A stretch of 56,332 nucleotides of DNA, taken from NCBI GenBank assembly GCA_964371835.1, contig CAYJOP010000004.1, positions 1-56,332 on the forward strand, in the 5' to 3' direction. Positions within the stretch are counted from its first letter, which is position 1. Every line of letters begins with the position of its first letter. The translations under genes were made by a program, and so were the position numbers. Below are positions 1 through 8,065 of this stretch, one piece after another. The notes under the pieces were generated by a model. The model did not search any database. It was not told the origin of the DNA and saw nothing but the letters and a program-made list of their open reading frames with translations. Origin of the DNA: CAYJAD01 sp964371835. GTDB lineage: Bacteria > Desulfobacterota > Desulfovibrionia > Desulfovibrionales > Desulfovibrionaceae.

Positions 1-33
1 ACGCCAATATATCGTAAGTGCTTAATTTCTTTT

Positions 34-78
34 GCGCGCCCGGCGTGAATCGAACACACGGCCTTTGGCTCCGGAGGC
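34..78 (-). repeat. Distal att-like copy of tRNA-Arg 3' half
   Basis: These 45 bases are identical to 2036-2080, the part of tRNA-Arg(CCG) running from the anticodon region to the discriminator base and the first C of CCA. The copy lacks the 5' half of the tRNA, so it cannot fold as a tRNA. An identical tRNA 3'-half lying about 2 kb beyond the 3' end of the intact gene, in the same orientation, is the arrangement left by integrases that recombine into tRNA 3' ends. The identity is seen; the attachment-site role is inferred. Confidence 0.8.
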
Positions 79-201
79 TAGGGGGTTTAATTTTATTTGT
101 GCTGTTGTTGCGGTGTGTTATTTGCTGTTTTATATGCTAAAATTTTTTGTGGTATCACCATTGGTAACTCCAATGGAAAAATTTTCTGTGATTAGACTTC
201 C

Positions 202-287
202 AAAATCCATATGAACGGAAAATGCGTTTTTCGTTCATAAAAAATTCCTTATGAACGATTTTTGCGTTTTTCGTTCATATGGATTTT
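202..287. repeat. Double-hairpin repeat, copy A
   Basis: A ~80-bp near-palindromic unit. The 16-base outer arms (202-217 and 272-287) are perfect inverted repeats containing CCATATGAACG. Inside are two tandem hairpins, each of the form ATGAACG-A-rich-GCG-T-rich-CGTTCAT (211-238 and about 251-278). A second copy lies at 1690-1772 in the same orientation, so the fic gene is bracketed. The layout recalls REP/BIME or MITE-type repeats. The structure is clear; the function is unknown. It also lies just downstream of the fic stop codon at 309, where it could terminate transcription. Confidence 0.75.
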
Positions 288-308
288 CTGATGGCACTAA
301 TTTTAGTT

Positions 309-1475
309 TTAATTGAGTTCACCTTCTTCAATACTAGTGCCAGCAAATATCAAGAAATACTCTTTCAACGCATACACTCTATTTCTGCTATACCCTGTTA
401 TTTCACTAAGTATACCACATTCAAGCATTTGCTTGAGGGCTCTTGTGACTGTAGGGTTAGTGAGCTCTGTTTTTTCTTGTATTTCCCTACTGCTCTGTAG
501 AGGATCGGCATAAAAAGTCTCTAATATCGCCTTATTATTAACATACTTACCTGAAATTTCAGCTAGCCTGTTGTTGTAATCTTCTACCAATGCAACAACT
601 TGCTTAAATTTATGCTTTGCGCCTTGAGCAGTATAGATACAAGCTTGAAGAAAAAATTTAATCCAATGCGTTATGTCATTTTTTAAACGCACTCTATCTA
701 AAGCTTCGTAGTAAGCATCTCTGTGCTTTTCCAAATAATCTGAAATATAAAAACATGGTTTCGCAAGTATTCCCTTACTGAGAAGGTAGAGAGGTATTAA
801 AAGACGGCCAATCCTGCCATTCCCATCTAAAAAGGGATGTATCGATTCAAATTGATAATGCAAAAGAGCTACTTTTATAAGATGAGGCACATGAAGCTTA
901 TCGTTATGAATAAATTTTTCAAAATCAGATAAAAGTTCACCTAAATACATTATGTGAGGGGGTACATACACAGCATTGGAAGGCATTGTGCCCCCAATCC
1001 AATTTTGGCTCCTTCTGAATTCGCCGGGGGTTTTTCGCTCTCCTCTCACTCCTTGCATGAGTATTTCATGCATTTCACAAATTAAACGATTTGATAGAGG
1101 AAAGTCATCTTCGACAATGCGCTTGATACCATAATTTAATGCATTAATATAGTTATGTACTTCAACATAGTCATTACGTTTTTCAGGAGAAATATCTTCA
1201 ATGGATAATAAATCTTCTTGAATAGAAGTTTTTGTCCCTTCAATTTTACTAGACTTATTTGCTTCAGTATAAATATGCATAGTAATATACATATCAATGT
1301 TGGGAATCAGGTCAGAAAATGAGTTAAGCCCCCCGAACTCCATACTTGCTTGCTCAAGTAAGGCACTTACTTCGGCGTTATCCCACTCCCATGAATTGTT
1401 TATGGGAACAGGCAAAAAAGCTTTGTATTCTTTATGCTGTGTGTATGTGCCAGCTATAAATTTTTCTAACTTCAT
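309..1475 (-). CDS. fic: Fic-family AMP transferase
   Basis: A cytoplasmic Fic-domain protein of 388 residues that would transfer AMP (or another nucleotide moiety) from a nucleotide to a hydroxyl side chain of a target protein. The Fic core motif HPFLDGNGRIGR is complete at about residues 213-224, with the catalytic His at 213. A class II inhibitory helix is present near the N-terminus: S75-x3-E79-G80 matches the (S/T)xxxE(G/N) motif that blocks ATP binding, so autoinhibition is built in. The last ~80 residues look like a winged helix, as in many Fic regulators. I chose the ATG at 1475 over the in-frame TTG at 1487 because AGGCGA lies just upstream of the ATG. The gene is alone in the tRNA-Arg island, with no separate antitoxin gene, consistent with the internal inhibitory helix. 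The target is unknown. Confidence 0.93.
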   Translation of the reverse strand: MKLEKFIAGTYTQHKEYKAFLPVPINNSWEWDNAEVSALLEQASMEFGGLNSFSDLIPNIDMYITMHIYTEANKSSKIEGTKTSIQEDLLSIEDISPEKRNDYVEVHNYINALNYGIKRIVEDDFPLSNRLICEMHEILMQGVRGERKTPGEFRRSQNWIGGTMPSNAVYVPPHIMYLGELLSDFEKFIHNDKLHVPHLIKVALLHYQFESIHPFLDGNGRIGRLLIPLYLLSKGILAKPCFYISDYLEKHRDAYYEALDRVRLKNDITHWIKFFLQACIYTAQGAKHKFKQVVALVEDYNNRLAEISGKYVNNKAILETFYADPLQSSREIQEKTELTNPTVTRALKQMLECGILSEITGYSRNRVYALKEYFLIFAGTSIEEGELN

Positions 1476-2033
1476 ACTTCGCCTCAAAGCAGTGATACTT
1501 TCACTGTAGATGATAGGTATATTGCATAACTATAACTAATTAATAAATATTTTCTGTATATATTATTTCACTATTAATGAGCGTGATAAACTCGCCTTAA
1601 GTCATGAAATTTAGATTGTATAATGATCTTCTTGTAATTTTTCTCTGTTATTTTCTGCGCTTTAAACTTTATGCTAAAACTATCCAGATTCCATATGAAC
1701 GAAAAATACGTTTTTCGTTCATACAAAAATCCTTATGAACGATTTTTGTGTTTTTCGTTCATATGGATTTTTGATGTTACTTTTGTGTGCCAAGATTTGT
1801 GATAAAATCAAAACACAATCAAGAAAATTATTATTCCACTCTGAAATTTAACCAGCCCTTGGACATTATGTATCCGCAATTTTTATTAGCATTTTTTACA
1901 ATGCATCTTTTATGACTGCCAAAGCTTGTGCCGCATTTTTTGGGTCAATTCCCAATGAAGCCCACAAGCTTAAATTTTTCATTCAGCCACCATTAAAATG
2001 CATATAGCAATTGATAACAGGACTTAAATTTAT
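1476..2033. other. Right part of tRNA-Arg island, non-coding
   Basis: The sequence is very AT-rich and probably includes the fic promoter. It contains the second double-hairpin repeat at 1690-1772. A 31-codon open frame beginning near 1912 has no recognisable similarity and no clear ribosome binding site; it could be a gene remnant but I cannot support it. No integrase fragment was recognised. Confidence 0.5.
1690..1772. repeat. Double-hairpin repeat, copy B
   Basis: This is a diverged direct copy of 202-287. Its ends are TCCATATGAACG and CGTTCATATGGA, with the same two tandem ATGAACG...CGTTCAT hairpins inside. It differs from copy A at several positions, mainly in the hairpin loops and the linker, while the arms are kept. 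It lies 215 bases upstream of the fic start, so fic sits between two same-orientation copies. Confidence 0.75.
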
Positions 2034-2114
<81 letters not shown>

Positions 2115-2262
2115 AATGTTTTTATAAATCTATGCTTTGTGCAACTTGATGTCAAGGTTGATAAATGTTAAGCATATATCAACAATGACAGCAAGATAGG
2201 CTTCTTGAGTTCTTTATATTTTCAGCCTAGTGTACATTAAAAGCATAAAAAAAGGAGTAAAT

Positions 2263-2955
2263 ATGGCAAAGATCACTTGGTATAGCCATGCAGCTTTTAA
2301 GATTAAAGATTCCGGCGTTAGTGTTTTGATTGACCCATTTTTGGACGGCAATCCCACCTGCAAAACTGGGTCTTGTGATGTTGGGCCTGTGGATTTGGTG
2401 TTAATCACCCACGATCATGCTGACCACACAGGCCAAGCCATTGAAATTTGCAAAAGCAATCAGGCCATGCTTGGGGCAGTGGTTGGCACTGCTGAAAAGC
2501 TCGTGAATGAGGGCGGCTTGCCCATGAGTTTGGTACTAAACACCATTGGCTTTAACATGGGCGGCACTGTGCATCACAAAGGCATTGCCATAACCATGGT
2601 GCCAGCTTTTCATACTTCAGAGTCTGGCCTGCCAGTGGGTTATATTTTGCGCATGCCCAGCGGCACAACCATCTATCATGCTGGAGATACAAGTATTTTT
2701 GGTGACATGGCCCTTTGGGGTACACTATATGATATTGACGTGTCACTGCTACCCACAGGCGGTGTTTTTACCATGGATGCACGCCAAGCAGCCCTTGCTT
2801 GCTCCATGTTAAAAACTAAAAAGGTAATCCCCATGCATTGGGGCACATTCCCCCTACTGACCCAAGACGCAAGCGATTTTGACACAGAACTTGCAAAAGC
2901 TGCGCCTGACTGTGAATGCCTAAACCTTGCCCCAGGCGACAGTGTGGAAGTTTAA
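2263..2955 (+). CDS. UPF0173-type metal-dependent hydrolase
   Basis: A 230-residue metallo-beta-lactamase-fold protein of the UPF0173 (YtkL-like) group, cytoplasmic, with no known physiological substrate. The metal-binding motif T-H-D-H-A-D-H-T (HxHxDH) lies near residue 47. A GDTSIFGDM segment supplies the bridging Asp, and MHWGTF near the C-terminus supplies the final His. The length matches the family. I chose the ATG at 2263 over the upstream in-frame GTG at 2230 because AAAGGAG (2251-2257) precedes it at good spacing and the family starts at this Met-Ala-Lys. It stands alone between the tRNA and the convergent lepA. Confidence 0.88.
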   Translation: MAKITWYSHAAFKIKDSGVSVLIDPFLDGNPTCKTGSCDVGPVDLVLITHDHADHTGQAIEICKSNQAMLGAVVGTAEKLVNEGGLPMSLVLNTIGFNMGGTVHHKGIAITMVPAFHTSESGLPVGYILRMPSGTTIYHAGDTSIFGDMALWGTLYDIDVSLLPTGGVFTMDARQAALACSMLKTKKVIPMHWGTFPLLTQDASDFDTELAKAAPDCECLNLAPGDSVEV

Positions 2956-3097
2956 AGACAGTTTTTGCAAACTATAGATTGCCACGCCCAACTTTGTTGG
3001 GCTCGCAATGACAAAAATTCATTTAACGGATTATTCAAAACTTAACGGATTGTCTAAAAACTAAAATTAGCAGGCCGTTCAAAAACGCTATATTTTC

Positions 3098-3223
3098 AAG
3101 GTCGTTTCAGAAATAGTGAGATGCAAGGAATTAGTAAATTTTAAGAGGGGAATGGGGTCTTCCCCCATGACGCGATTAAAATTTGCTACTGACGCAGCAG
3201 ATTGCTGTTTCTGGAACGACCTT
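3098..3223. repeat. 126-bp imperfect palindrome at lepA 3' end
   Basis: The outer arms AAGGTCGTTTCAGAAA (3098-3113) and TTTCTGGAACGACCTT (3208-3223) are inverted repeats with one mismatch. Matching continues inward, including TAGTAAATTTTAA against TTAAAATTTGCTA and a central GGGG/CCCC stem near 3151-3168. The whole segment can fold as one long interrupted hairpin. Its right arm overlaps the lepA stop codon (3222-3224). It could serve as a bidirectional terminator between the convergent UPF0173 and lepA genes, or be an inserted MITE-like unit. No target duplication was found. Confidence 0.65.
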
Positions 3224-5027
3224 AATCGTCGCCCACTTGCAGGGCGGCTAAAAACGCCTCCTGCGGCAACTCCACATTACCCATGCGCTTCATGCGTTTT
3301 TTGCCCTCTTTTTGTTTTTCTAAGAGCTTACGCTTACGGGTAATATCTCCACCATAGCATTTGGCAGTAACGTTTTTACGAAATGCTGACACTGTTTCTC
3401 TAGCAATAATTTTTTGCCCAATGGCGGCTTGTATTGCCACCTCAAACATTTGTCTTGGTATGGTGCGTTTTAATTTAAGGGCAAGCGCACGTCCATATTG
3501 ATAAGCTTTATCTCTATGCACAATAACGGCTAGAGCGTCCACAGGTTCGCCATTTAGCAAAATATCAAGGCGCACCAAGTTTGAGGCTCTATAGTCAATA
3601 AATTCATAATCCATGGAGGCATATCCCTTGGTGCCTGATTTTAAGCGGTCAAAAAAGTCAAAGACTATTTCAGCAAAGGGCAATTCATAAGTAATGACCA
3701 CACGGTTTGTGGCGAGATAATGCAAGTTTTTTTGTAGGCCACGCTTTTCTTCACATAATTTGAACACGTTACCCACATAATCATTGGGTACATGTATGTC
3801 CATTTTTACAAATGGTTCAAATAATGTTTCAATTTTAACAGCATCTGGCAGTTTTGAAGGATTATCCACATCCAGTTTCTTGCCGTCTGTGGTGTCAACC
3901 TTATAAATAACCGATGGCGCTGTGGCAATTAATTGCACTTCAAATTCACGCTCCAAGCGCTCTTGGATAATTTCCATATGCAAAAGGCCCAAAAAGCCAC
4001 AACGAAAGCCAAAGCCAAGTGCTTGCGAGGTTTCTGGCTCATATGAAAATGCCGCATCATTGAGCTGCAATTTTTCAAGGGCAGCCTTTAGCGGCTCATA
4101 ATCATCGGAATCTGAAGGATAAAGCCCGCAAAATACCATGGGCTGGACTTCTTTGAACCCTGGCACAGCCTCAGTTGCTGGGTTATTGCAAAGGGTTATA
4201 GTGTCACCAACCTTGGCATCGCCAAGTTCTTTAATACTACCGCACAAAAAACCCACCTCACCAGCTGATAGGGAGGGAACATCCTGCGCTTCTGGCGAAA
4301 ATACCCCAAGGCGCAATACTTCATATTCTTTTTCAGTGGCCATGAGTTTAATGCGATCATGCTTGCGTATGGTACCATCAACTATGCGGAAAAGCACCAC
4401 AACACCTTGGTAACTGTCATACCATGAGTCGAAAATTAGGGCCTTTAGCGGTGCATCAACATCACCTTCTGGTGCAGGTAGACGCTCAATTAAGGCCTCA
4501 AGCACTGCGGCAACGCCCTCACCAGTTTTAGCAGAAACTGGCAAGGCATCGGTGCAATCAAGACCAATGGATTCTTCTATTTCTTCCTTAACTCGCTCCA
4601 CATCGGAGCTTGGTAAGTCGATTTTATTTAAAACTGGAATAATTTCATGGTCATGGTCAAGAGCAAGATACACATTGGCAAGGGTTTGGGCCTCAACGCC
4701 TTGGGTTGCATCAACCACAAGCAAAGCCCCATCACAAGCAGCGAGTGAGCGAGAAACCTCATAGTTAAAGTCAACGTGGCCAGGTGTGTCAATTAAATTT
4801 ATAATATATTTTTTACCGCTGCTTGCAGTAAATGGAATGCGTACAGTTTGAGCCTTAATGGTGATTCCACGCTCACGCTCAAGGTCCATTTTATCGAGAT
4901 ATTGATCACGCTTTTCCCTATCGGAAACCAATTTTGTGACTTCCAAAATACGGTCGGCTAGTGTAGACTTACCGTGGTCAATATGGGCAATAATTGAAAA
5001 ATTACGAATGTGCTCTTGTTTTGGCAT
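3222..5027 (-). CDS. lepA: Elongation factor 4 (LepA) GTPase
   Basis: A 601-residue translational GTPase of the EF-4/LepA family, which binds the ribosome and can back-translocate tRNAs, and is thought to aid translation or ribosome assembly under stress. The P-loop AHIDHGKS lies at about residues 14-21, followed by a GITIKAQ switch I segment, DTPGHVDF and NKIDLP. The C-terminal LepA-specific domain is complete, including the basic tail. The length is typical (about 600). It runs convergent to the UPF0173 gene, with a large palindrome at the 3' end. Its start is 83 bases from the divergent alkA-like gene. Confidence 0.97.
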   Translation of the reverse strand: MPKQEHIRNFSIIAHIDHGKSTLADRILEVTKLVSDREKRDQYLDKMDLERERGITIKAQTVRIPFTASSGKKYIINLIDTPGHVDFNYEVSRSLAACDGALLVVDATQGVEAQTLANVYLALDHDHEIIPVLNKIDLPSSDVERVKEEIEESIGLDCTDALPVSAKTGEGVAAVLEALIERLPAPEGDVDAPLKALIFDSWYDSYQGVVVLFRIVDGTIRKHDRIKLMATEKEYEVLRLGVFSPEAQDVPSLSAGEVGFLCGSIKELGDAKVGDTITLCNNPATEAVPGFKEVQPMVFCGLYPSDSDDYEPLKAALEKLQLNDAAFSYEPETSQALGFGFRCGFLGLLHMEIIQERLEREFEVQLIATAPSVIYKVDTTDGKKLDVDNPSKLPDAVKIETLFEPFVKMDIHVPNDYVGNVFKLCEEKRGLQKNLHYLATNRVVITYELPFAEIVFDFFDRLKSGTKGYASMDYEFIDYRASNLVRLDILLNGEPVDALAVIVHRDKAYQYGRALALKLKRTIPRQMFEVAIQAAIGQKIIARETVSAFRKNVTAKCYGGDITRKRKLLEKQKEGKKRMKRMGNVELPQEAFLAALQVGDD

Positions 5028-5110
5028 AACTTAGAGCAAATAGCCCAAAAACAAAAAAATGTCCAAGGTTGTTTTTATGATTTTTTTAAACTTAAATATC
5101 AGGAAGATAT

Positions 5111-5758
5111 ATGTACTTTATTTATTCACACGAAGCCACAGACCATTTAAAAAAGCGTGATAAGAAGCTGGCCCAAGCCATTGAGCAAATTGGCCCCATT
5201 GAGCGCGTCGTTAATCCTGACATTTTTTCATCCATCATACGCCACATTGTGGGTCAGCAAATTTCCACAGCTGCCCAAGAAACCATTTGCAAAAGGTTGG
5301 TTGAAAAACTTGGCACATTGGATGCAAAAACAATTGTTACTTGTTCTGATGATGAGTTACAGTCTTGTGGCTTGAGCTTTAGAAAGGTTGAATACATGAA
5401 GGATTTTGCACAAAAGGTTCATAGTGGCGAATTTTCAGTGCAGGAACTTGCTCACATGACTGATGCAGAAATCATTGCCAAGTTAAGCGCCCTTCGTGGC
5501 ATTGGGGTTTGGACTGCGGAAATGCTTTTAATTTTCTGCTTGCAAAGGCCCGATGTTGTAAGTTTTGGCGACTTAGCCATTGTACGTGGCATGCGCATGT
5601 TGTATCGTCACCGTAAAGTTGATAAAAAATTATTTGATAAATATGCAAAACGCTACTCGCCTTATGGATCTGTAGCAAGCCTCTATCTATGGGCCATTGC
5701 AGGTGGGGCCATGCCTGAGTTAACAGACCCTGCACCTAAAAAGAGAACAAAATGTTAA
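5111..5758 (+). CDS. alkA: HhH-GPD DNA glycosylase (AlkA-like)
   Basis: A 215-residue DNA-3-methyladenine glycosylase II-type enzyme that would excise alkylated purines, starting base excision repair. The helix-hairpin-helix lies at residues 125-140 (LSALRGIGVWTAEM), followed by the catalytic Asp at 154 in SFGDLAI. There is no C-terminal 4Fe-4S cysteine loop, which argues against an endonuclease III or MutY identity. It is shorter than E. coli AlkA (282) because the N-terminal domain is missing, as in many bacterial homologues. The ATG at 5111 is preceded by AGGAAG. Its last 7 bases overlap the start of the ogt-like gene, so the two repair genes are translationally coupled. Confidence 0.88.
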   Translation: MYFIYSHEATDHLKKRDKKLAQAIEQIGPIERVVNPDIFSSIIRHIVGQQISTAAQETICKRLVEKLGTLDAKTIVTCSDDELQSCGLSFRKVEYMKDFAQKVHSGEFSVQELAHMTDAEIIAKLSALRGIGVWTAEMLLIFCLQRPDVVSFGDLAIVRGMRMLYRHRKVDKKLFDKYAKRYSPYGSVASLYLWAIAGGAMPELTDPAPKKRTKC

Positions 5759-6222
5759 GAGAGATTATTTATAACTGCCCTTTTGCTAAAATATTTATCA
5801 AATATGATAACCATGCTCTGCATTACGTGGGCTTTACACAAAATAATGAGCTTGTGGCACTGCATATCACCGAGCCTGATAACACATTAATTAAACATAC
5901 ATTTACACAATTTAACGAATATTTTGCTGGAAAACGAAAGACTTTTGATTTGCCTTACATGCTTGATGGAACAGAATTTCAACAAAGCGTGTGGAAGGCT
6001 CTTTGCAGCATACCATACGGCGAAACAAGAAGTTATAAGGATATGGCCATAGCCGTTGGTAATCCTAGAGGTTGCAGGGCTGTGGGCCTTGCCAACAATA
6101 AAAATCCCATTAGCATTATTGTGCCCTGCCATAGGGTTATTGCCAGTAGCGGACATTTATCAGGTTATGGCGGCGGCATTAAAATGAAGCAAGCCTTACT
6201 TGACTTAGAAGATAAAAAATAG
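5752..6222 (+). CDS. ogt: Methylated-DNA-protein cysteine methyltransferase
   Basis: A 156-residue suicide alkyltransferase that would remove the alkyl group from O6-alkylguanine onto its active-site Cys. The PCHR motif is at residues 125-128 with acceptor Cys126, followed by the SGHLSGYGGG segment. A short N-terminal domain (1-70) precedes the DNA-binding domain with its RGCRAVG arginine-finger helix. The start overlaps the end of the glycosylase gene by 7 bases, forming a two-gene alkylation-repair operon. An inverted repeat at 6303-6337 follows. Confidence 0.93.
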   Translation: MLREIIYNCPFAKIFIKYDNHALHYVGFTQNNELVALHITEPDNTLIKHTFTQFNEYFAGKRKTFDLPYMLDGTEFQQSVWKALCSIPYGETRSYKDMAIAVGNPRGCRAVGLANNKNPISIIVPCHRVIASSGHLSGYGGGIKMKQALLDLEDKK

Positions 6223-6302
6223 AAATTTAAGCTCTGCTACCCATCTATAAACGGAGCAATAAAACACAAAACTTCAGTAATCTTTATCTTGAAGTGAGCT
6301 TT

Positions 6303-6337
6303 GCATGACTTGCACTTGCAAGAAACACAAGTCATGC
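6303..6337. terminator. Hairpin between convergent genes
   Basis: Perfect 10-base arms GCATGACTTG (6303-6312) and CAAGTCATGC (6328-6337) enclose a 15-base loop. It lies between the convergent ogt-like gene and the minus-strand C39-like gene. There is no clear T-run on either side, so a termination role is inferred mainly from position. Confidence 0.4.
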
Positions 6338-6392
6338 CACGCGCATCTCACACATAATGTGCAACAAACACATTTAAAGGTGTTCTGCACAA

Positions 6393-7001
6393 TTATTTTT
6401 TCGGGGCAATAAAGCGTATGCTATGCGGCTCAAGGCAGCAGAGGCAATTACGATTTACCTTGATGGGGCTGGTAACAAAGTCATCCTTAGATATATTATA
6501 AATTGCGCCTTCTTCAAGACTACAATCAAAAAACTGTAATTCATCATCCTTAATAATATAGGCTGTTGTCCAATGCCTATTTACTGGATCTGTACTCGGC
6601 ATAACATAACGTAAAAATCGAAAAATCACTGCTCGCTCTGGCACATGTTTTAATGTTGGCACTTCTTTATGTGAGTTTGGCTCAAGCCACTGCGCAATGC
6701 TTGCAAAAACTTTTTCATTGCTAGGGGCAGTTTTTGCATTGCTATTTTCAAAGGGTTTTTCAATGGTCAGTGGAAATTTTCTGCTTTGAATATTTAACAT
6801 GGCATCTACTAGGCCAATATAATCTGTACGTTGCTCAAGAATTGCCCGAAGCACTTTGGGGTTTTGAGCAACACCCATAAGAGTTTCGTGAAAAATATCC
6901 CGCGCCTGCAATGTACGAATATGATGCGTAACTTTTAGGCCATTAAGCACTGCATAAAGAGCACAAAAAGTATCAATTTTGCCTTGGTAAAAAGGTTTCA
7001 C
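6393..7001 (-). CDS. C39-like papain-fold protein, uncharacterised
   Basis: A 202-residue cytoplasmic protein whose N-terminal QGKIDTFCALYAVLNG resembles the Q-x-C-x-x-A start of peptidase C39/papain-fold proteins. A candidate triad can be read: Cys13, His143 (in NRHWTTAY) and Asp159 (in FFDCS). Enzymatic activity is not shown by the sequence, and the physiological substrate is unknown. The start is a GTG at 7001 that shares one base with the TAG stop of the upstream dehydrogenase gene, so the two are translationally coupled, suggesting a shared role. Confidence 0.7.
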   Translation of the reverse strand: MKPFYQGKIDTFCALYAVLNGLKVTHHIRTLQARDIFHETLMGVAQNPKVLRAILEQRTDYIGLVDAMLNIQSRKFPLTIEKPFENSNAKTAPSNEKVFASIAQWLEPNSHKEVPTLKHVPERAVIFRFLRYVMPSTDPVNRHWTTAYIIKDDELQFFDCSLEEGAIYNISKDDFVTSPIKVNRNCLCCLEPHSIRFIAPKK

Positions 7002-7972
7002 TAGCCCCCCAACAAATGCGCATTAACAATATTTATTGGCTTTTCATCGACAAAAGCCTTTAAATTTTCTGCAGCAAGGCGTAAAATATTTGCCCTTGCT
7101 TTGCGCGTAGCCCAGCCAATATGTGGAGTAATAAGGCAGTTTGGGGCGGTTAGCAGTGGATTGTCCACCGTTGGAGGCTCTGTTGAAAGAACGTCAGTCC
7201 CAAGTCCACCCAATTGTCCACTATGTAAGGCCGCTGCCACATGCGCTTCATTTAACAATGCTCCACGAGCTGTATTTATGATTATACCACCTTTTTTCAT
7301 GATTGCAAGGCGAGCATCATTAACAAGCTCTAGAGATTCATCATTTAACGGGCAATGTAAAGAAATCACATCACTGGTCTTAAATATTGTATCCAAGTCC
7401 ACAAAGTTGCAGGGGTAATCAGTGCATGTTTTGGGTGAGCGGTTATAGGCCTGTACTTCCATGCCTAATGCATGGGCCATCTGCCCAACTTTATGCCCGA
7501 TATTACCAAAACCCACAATGCCCATGCGCATTTCTGAAAGGTCACGCAAAGGATTTAACCAATAACACCAATCAATGCATTTATTCCAATGCCCAACTTT
7601 TACGCTATTACTATGTTCACTGATACCACGGCAAAGCTCAAGAAGTAGTGCCATAACATGTTGAGCAACAGTTCCCACACCATAGGCAACCACATTGCAC
7701 ACCGGTATATTACGCTTGGCTGCCGCTGCAATATCAACCACATCATAACCCGTTGCCATAATGCCAATATAGCGTAATTTTGGCAATTGTTCTAGTGTGT
7801 TCTGTGTCAATGGTGTTTTATTGGTGAGTAGCACATGGGCATCTTTTGCGCGTTCTAAAACTTGCTCGCTACTTGTGCGATCATAAACCGTCACCGTGCC
7901 AAGAGCTTCAAATGCGGTCCAATCCAGATCTCCTGGGTTAATTACCTTTGCATCAAGAATAACTATATTCAT
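7001..7972 (-). CDS. D-2-hydroxyacid dehydrogenase (NAD)
   Basis: A 323-residue D-isomer-specific 2-hydroxyacid dehydrogenase, most like glycerate/hydroxypyruvate reductases (HprA type), reducing a 2-oxoacid with NAD(P)H. The nucleotide-binding GFGNIG lies at residues 154-159, and the catalytic Arg236 (NTARGALL), Glu265 (STEPP) and His284 (TPHIGWAT) are all present. There is no ACT domain, which argues against PGDH (SerA). The ATG at 7972 has AAGGAGG (7984-7978) 5 bases upstream and is preferred to the in-frame GTG at 7978. It is translationally coupled to the C39-like gene. Confidence 0.9.
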   Translation of the reverse strand: MNIVILDAKVINPGDLDWTAFEALGTVTVYDRTSSEQVLERAKDAHVLLTNKTPLTQNTLEQLPKLRYIGIMATGYDVVDIAAAAKRNIPVCNVVAYGVGTVAQHVMALLLELCRGISEHSNSVKVGHWNKCIDWCYWLNPLRDLSEMRMGIVGFGNIGHKVGQMAHALGMEVQAYNRSPKTCTDYPCNFVDLDTIFKTSDVISLHCPLNDESLELVNDARLAIMKKGGIIINTARGALLNEAHVAAALHSGQLGGLGTDVLSTEPPTVDNPLLTAPNCLITPHIGWATRKARANILRLAAENLKAFVDEKPINIVNAHLLGG

Positions 7973-8000
7973 ACCCACCTCCTTAGCGAATAAAATAAAA

Positions 8001-8039
8001 AACTTTTCATAGTGGGCATTTAACCTACTATGAAAAGTT
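8001..8039 (-). terminator. Rho-independent terminator of pal
   Basis: Perfect 13-base arms AACTTTTCATAGT (8001-8013) and ACTATGAAAAGTT (8027-8039) lie just after the pal stop codon. Read on the minus strand, the stem runs directly into TTTTTTATTTTATT. This is a textbook intrinsic terminator separating pal from the downstream dehydrogenase gene. Confidence 0.85.
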
Positions 8040-8065
8040 ATTTACAAGTTTTAAAAACTCAAGGA

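Larger units (their letters stand above)
1..308. other. Left part of tRNA-Arg island, no gene seen
   Basis: This stretch holds no convincing gene. Bases 34-78 copy the 3' half of the tRNA-Arg gene found at 2034-2110, and 202-287 is a double-hairpin repeat; both are listed separately. The remaining sequence (79-201) is AT-rich. The open frames here read through tRNA-derived sequence or the hairpin repeat and have no ribosome binding site, so I treat them as chance. Confidence 0.6.

Noticed and set aside
34..78. A second tRNA-Arg gene
   Set aside because: Only the 3' half is present. The D-arm and 5' acceptor strand are missing, so it cannot fold as a tRNA.
32..214. 60-codon frame at the left edge
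   Set aside because: It begins inside the tRNA-Arg 3'-half repeat, lacks a ribosome binding site and continues into AT-rich DNA.
202..1772. Possible CRISPR-like repeats around fic
   Set aside because: There are only two repeat units, they are palindromic and 1.4 kb apart, and no cas genes or spacers are present.
5111..5758. Endonuclease III (Nth) identity for the HhH-GPD protein
   Set aside because: The C-terminal cysteine cluster of Nth/MutY is absent, and the gene is coupled to an alkyltransferase, which favours an AlkA-type role.
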